Shown here: positions 63,454 through 64,000 of the stretch, piece by piece
Layout of the letters: the number at the start of each line of letters is the position of its first letter
Position numbering within the stretch: position 1 is the first letter of the stretch
NCBI RefSeq assembly: GCF_001681715.1
Contig: NZ_LNWY01000003.1
Coordinates: 248,001-312,000, forward strand
DNA from: Tritonibacter mobilis
GTDB taxonomy: Bacteria; Pseudomonadota; Alphaproteobacteria; Rhodobacterales; Rhodobacteraceae
Direction: 5' to 3'
DNA length: 64,000 bases
Notes under the pieces: generated by a model
Databases searched by the model: none
Seen by the model: only the letters and a program-made list of their open reading frames with translations
Told to the model about the DNA's origin: nothing
Position numbers and translations under genes: made by a program

Positions 63454-64000
63454 ATGAAATGGCGGGTCAGCACATACGCGCTGATGCTGGCTGCGGCTGG
63501 CCTGCCACTCTATATCCATTTGCCGCGATATGCCACTGGCGAGCTGGGGATGAACCTTGCGACCCTTGGCGTGATCCTTGCAGGCATCCGGGTGATGGAT
63601 TTTGCGCAAGACCCCGCATTGGGCTGGTTGGTGGATCGCTACCCGCGTTACAAATCTGCCTTTGCAACCTCTGCCGCGCTGGGAATGGCACTGGGATTTG
63701 TGATGCTCTACACGCTGCGCCCCGAAGGAGGTGGGTTATGGTGGTTCATCGCGGCACTGGGCCTAGTGTTCACTTCCTATAGCCTTGGAACCGTTCTGTT
63801 TTACGGCCAAAGCGCGGCCCTTGCGGCACAAACCGATGGGCTGATGCATCTGGCCGGTTACCGCGAGGCGGGCACATTAGGTGGCATCATCCTTGCGGCC
63901 AGCGCGCCTGCCGTGCTGGTGATGCTGGGGGCCACGGGCAGCGGTTATGCGGCCTTTGGTGTGCTGCTGGCCAGTGTGTGCCTGATCGCACTCTGGGTCA
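63454..64000 (+). CDS. MFS transporter, N-terminal part (cut by window edge)
   Basis: About 182 codons are visible, starting MKWRVSTYALMLAAAGLPLY. At least five hydrophobic segments are seen. The loop RVMDFAQDPALGWLVDRYPR resembles the conserved motif of GPH/MFS_2 sugar-cation symporters, whose D-x-x-x-D pattern follows TM2. It begins 2 bp after the upstream stop. The same operons in relatives end with such a transporter of unknown substrate. Confidence 0.85.
   Translation, partial: MKWRVSTYALMLAAAGLPLYIHLPRYATGELGMNLATLGVILAGIRVMDFAQDPALGWLVDRYPRYKSAFATSAALGMALGFVMLYTLRPEGGGLWWFIAALGLVFTSYSLGTVLFYGQSAALAAQTDGLMHLAGYREAGTLGGIILAASAPAVLVMLGATGSGYAAFGVLLASVCLIALWV

Overview
The window looks like chromosomal DNA of a marine Rhodobacterales (Roseobacter-group) alphaproteobacterium. 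The grounds are the high GC content with typical alphaproteobacterial codon use, an RpoE/ChrR singlet-oxygen pair, an RpoH-type heat-shock sigma factor, a smo/mtl polyol operon, a split phenylacetate cluster and a glucosylglycerate module. The genus cannot be fixed from the sequence alone. Both window edges cut genes: an M3 peptidase on the left and an MFS transporter on the right. No phage, insertion sequence or CRISPR array is visible. One tRNA gene (Met, CAT) is present.

Layout. 1-4.4 kb: minus-strand cluster dut, a membrane-anchored MoeB/ThiF-like E1 protein, a polar amino-acid ABC binding protein and permease (no ATPase nearby), and an M3 peptidase. 4.5-7.65 kb: a CheB-CheR-PAS fusion preceded by a receiver protein without its phospho-aspartate and a coupled leader ORF of about 20 codons. 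7.8-10.9 kb: coaBC, a ChaN-like protein and rpoH. 11-14.5 kb: cobU, cobC-like phosphatase, GST and comM on the plus strand. 14.5-17.7 kb: esterase, gshB, yraN and rsmI on the minus strand. 17.7-27.4 kb: LpoA/LppC-like lipoprotein, glnD, murJ, a catalytically dead rhomboid, trpS, an OmpA protein with a GCTGAG hexanucleotide tract, and a glycine-zipper lipoprotein.

27.7-34.1 kb: phenylacetate genes, paaG-paaI-paaK-paaR leftward and paaZ-paaX rightward. They diverge around a TetR-type operator. The epoxidase paaABCDE is not here. 34.1-39.6 kb: tRNA-Met, a multi-PAS hybrid histidine kinase and a chemoreceptor. 39.7-46.6 kb: LacI regulator, then smoEFGK and mtlK. The slot between smoK and mtlK holds a 9-codon ORF that looks like the scar of a deleted smoS. 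46.6-49.6 kb: a secreted Cys-containing unknown, a PhoD-like phosphatase and a FAH-family hydrolase.

49.9-58.1 kb: an osmolyte region with a BCCT transporter, a glucosyl/mannosyl-3-phosphoglycerate phosphatase and synthase pair, a GNAT acetyltransferase, a YjhX-family protein, a GH13 glucosylglycerate (sucrose-type) phosphorylase, and gap behind a LacI-family-like operator. 58.2-64 kb: chrR and rpoE diverge from an operon encoding a FAD oxidoreductase, a DUF1365 protein, a CFA-type methyltransferase, a chalcone-isomerase-like protein and an MFS transporter. Each direction has a TGATCC-type RpoE promoter. This is the lipid-modification arm of the singlet-oxygen response.

The most notable items are the smoS deletion scar, the coupled leader ORF plus pseudo-receiver ahead of cheBR, the two-way RpoE promoter of the lipid operon, paaX starting on the U-tract of a terminator, the complete glucosylglycerate make-and-break module, and a dispersed palindromic repeat present twice.
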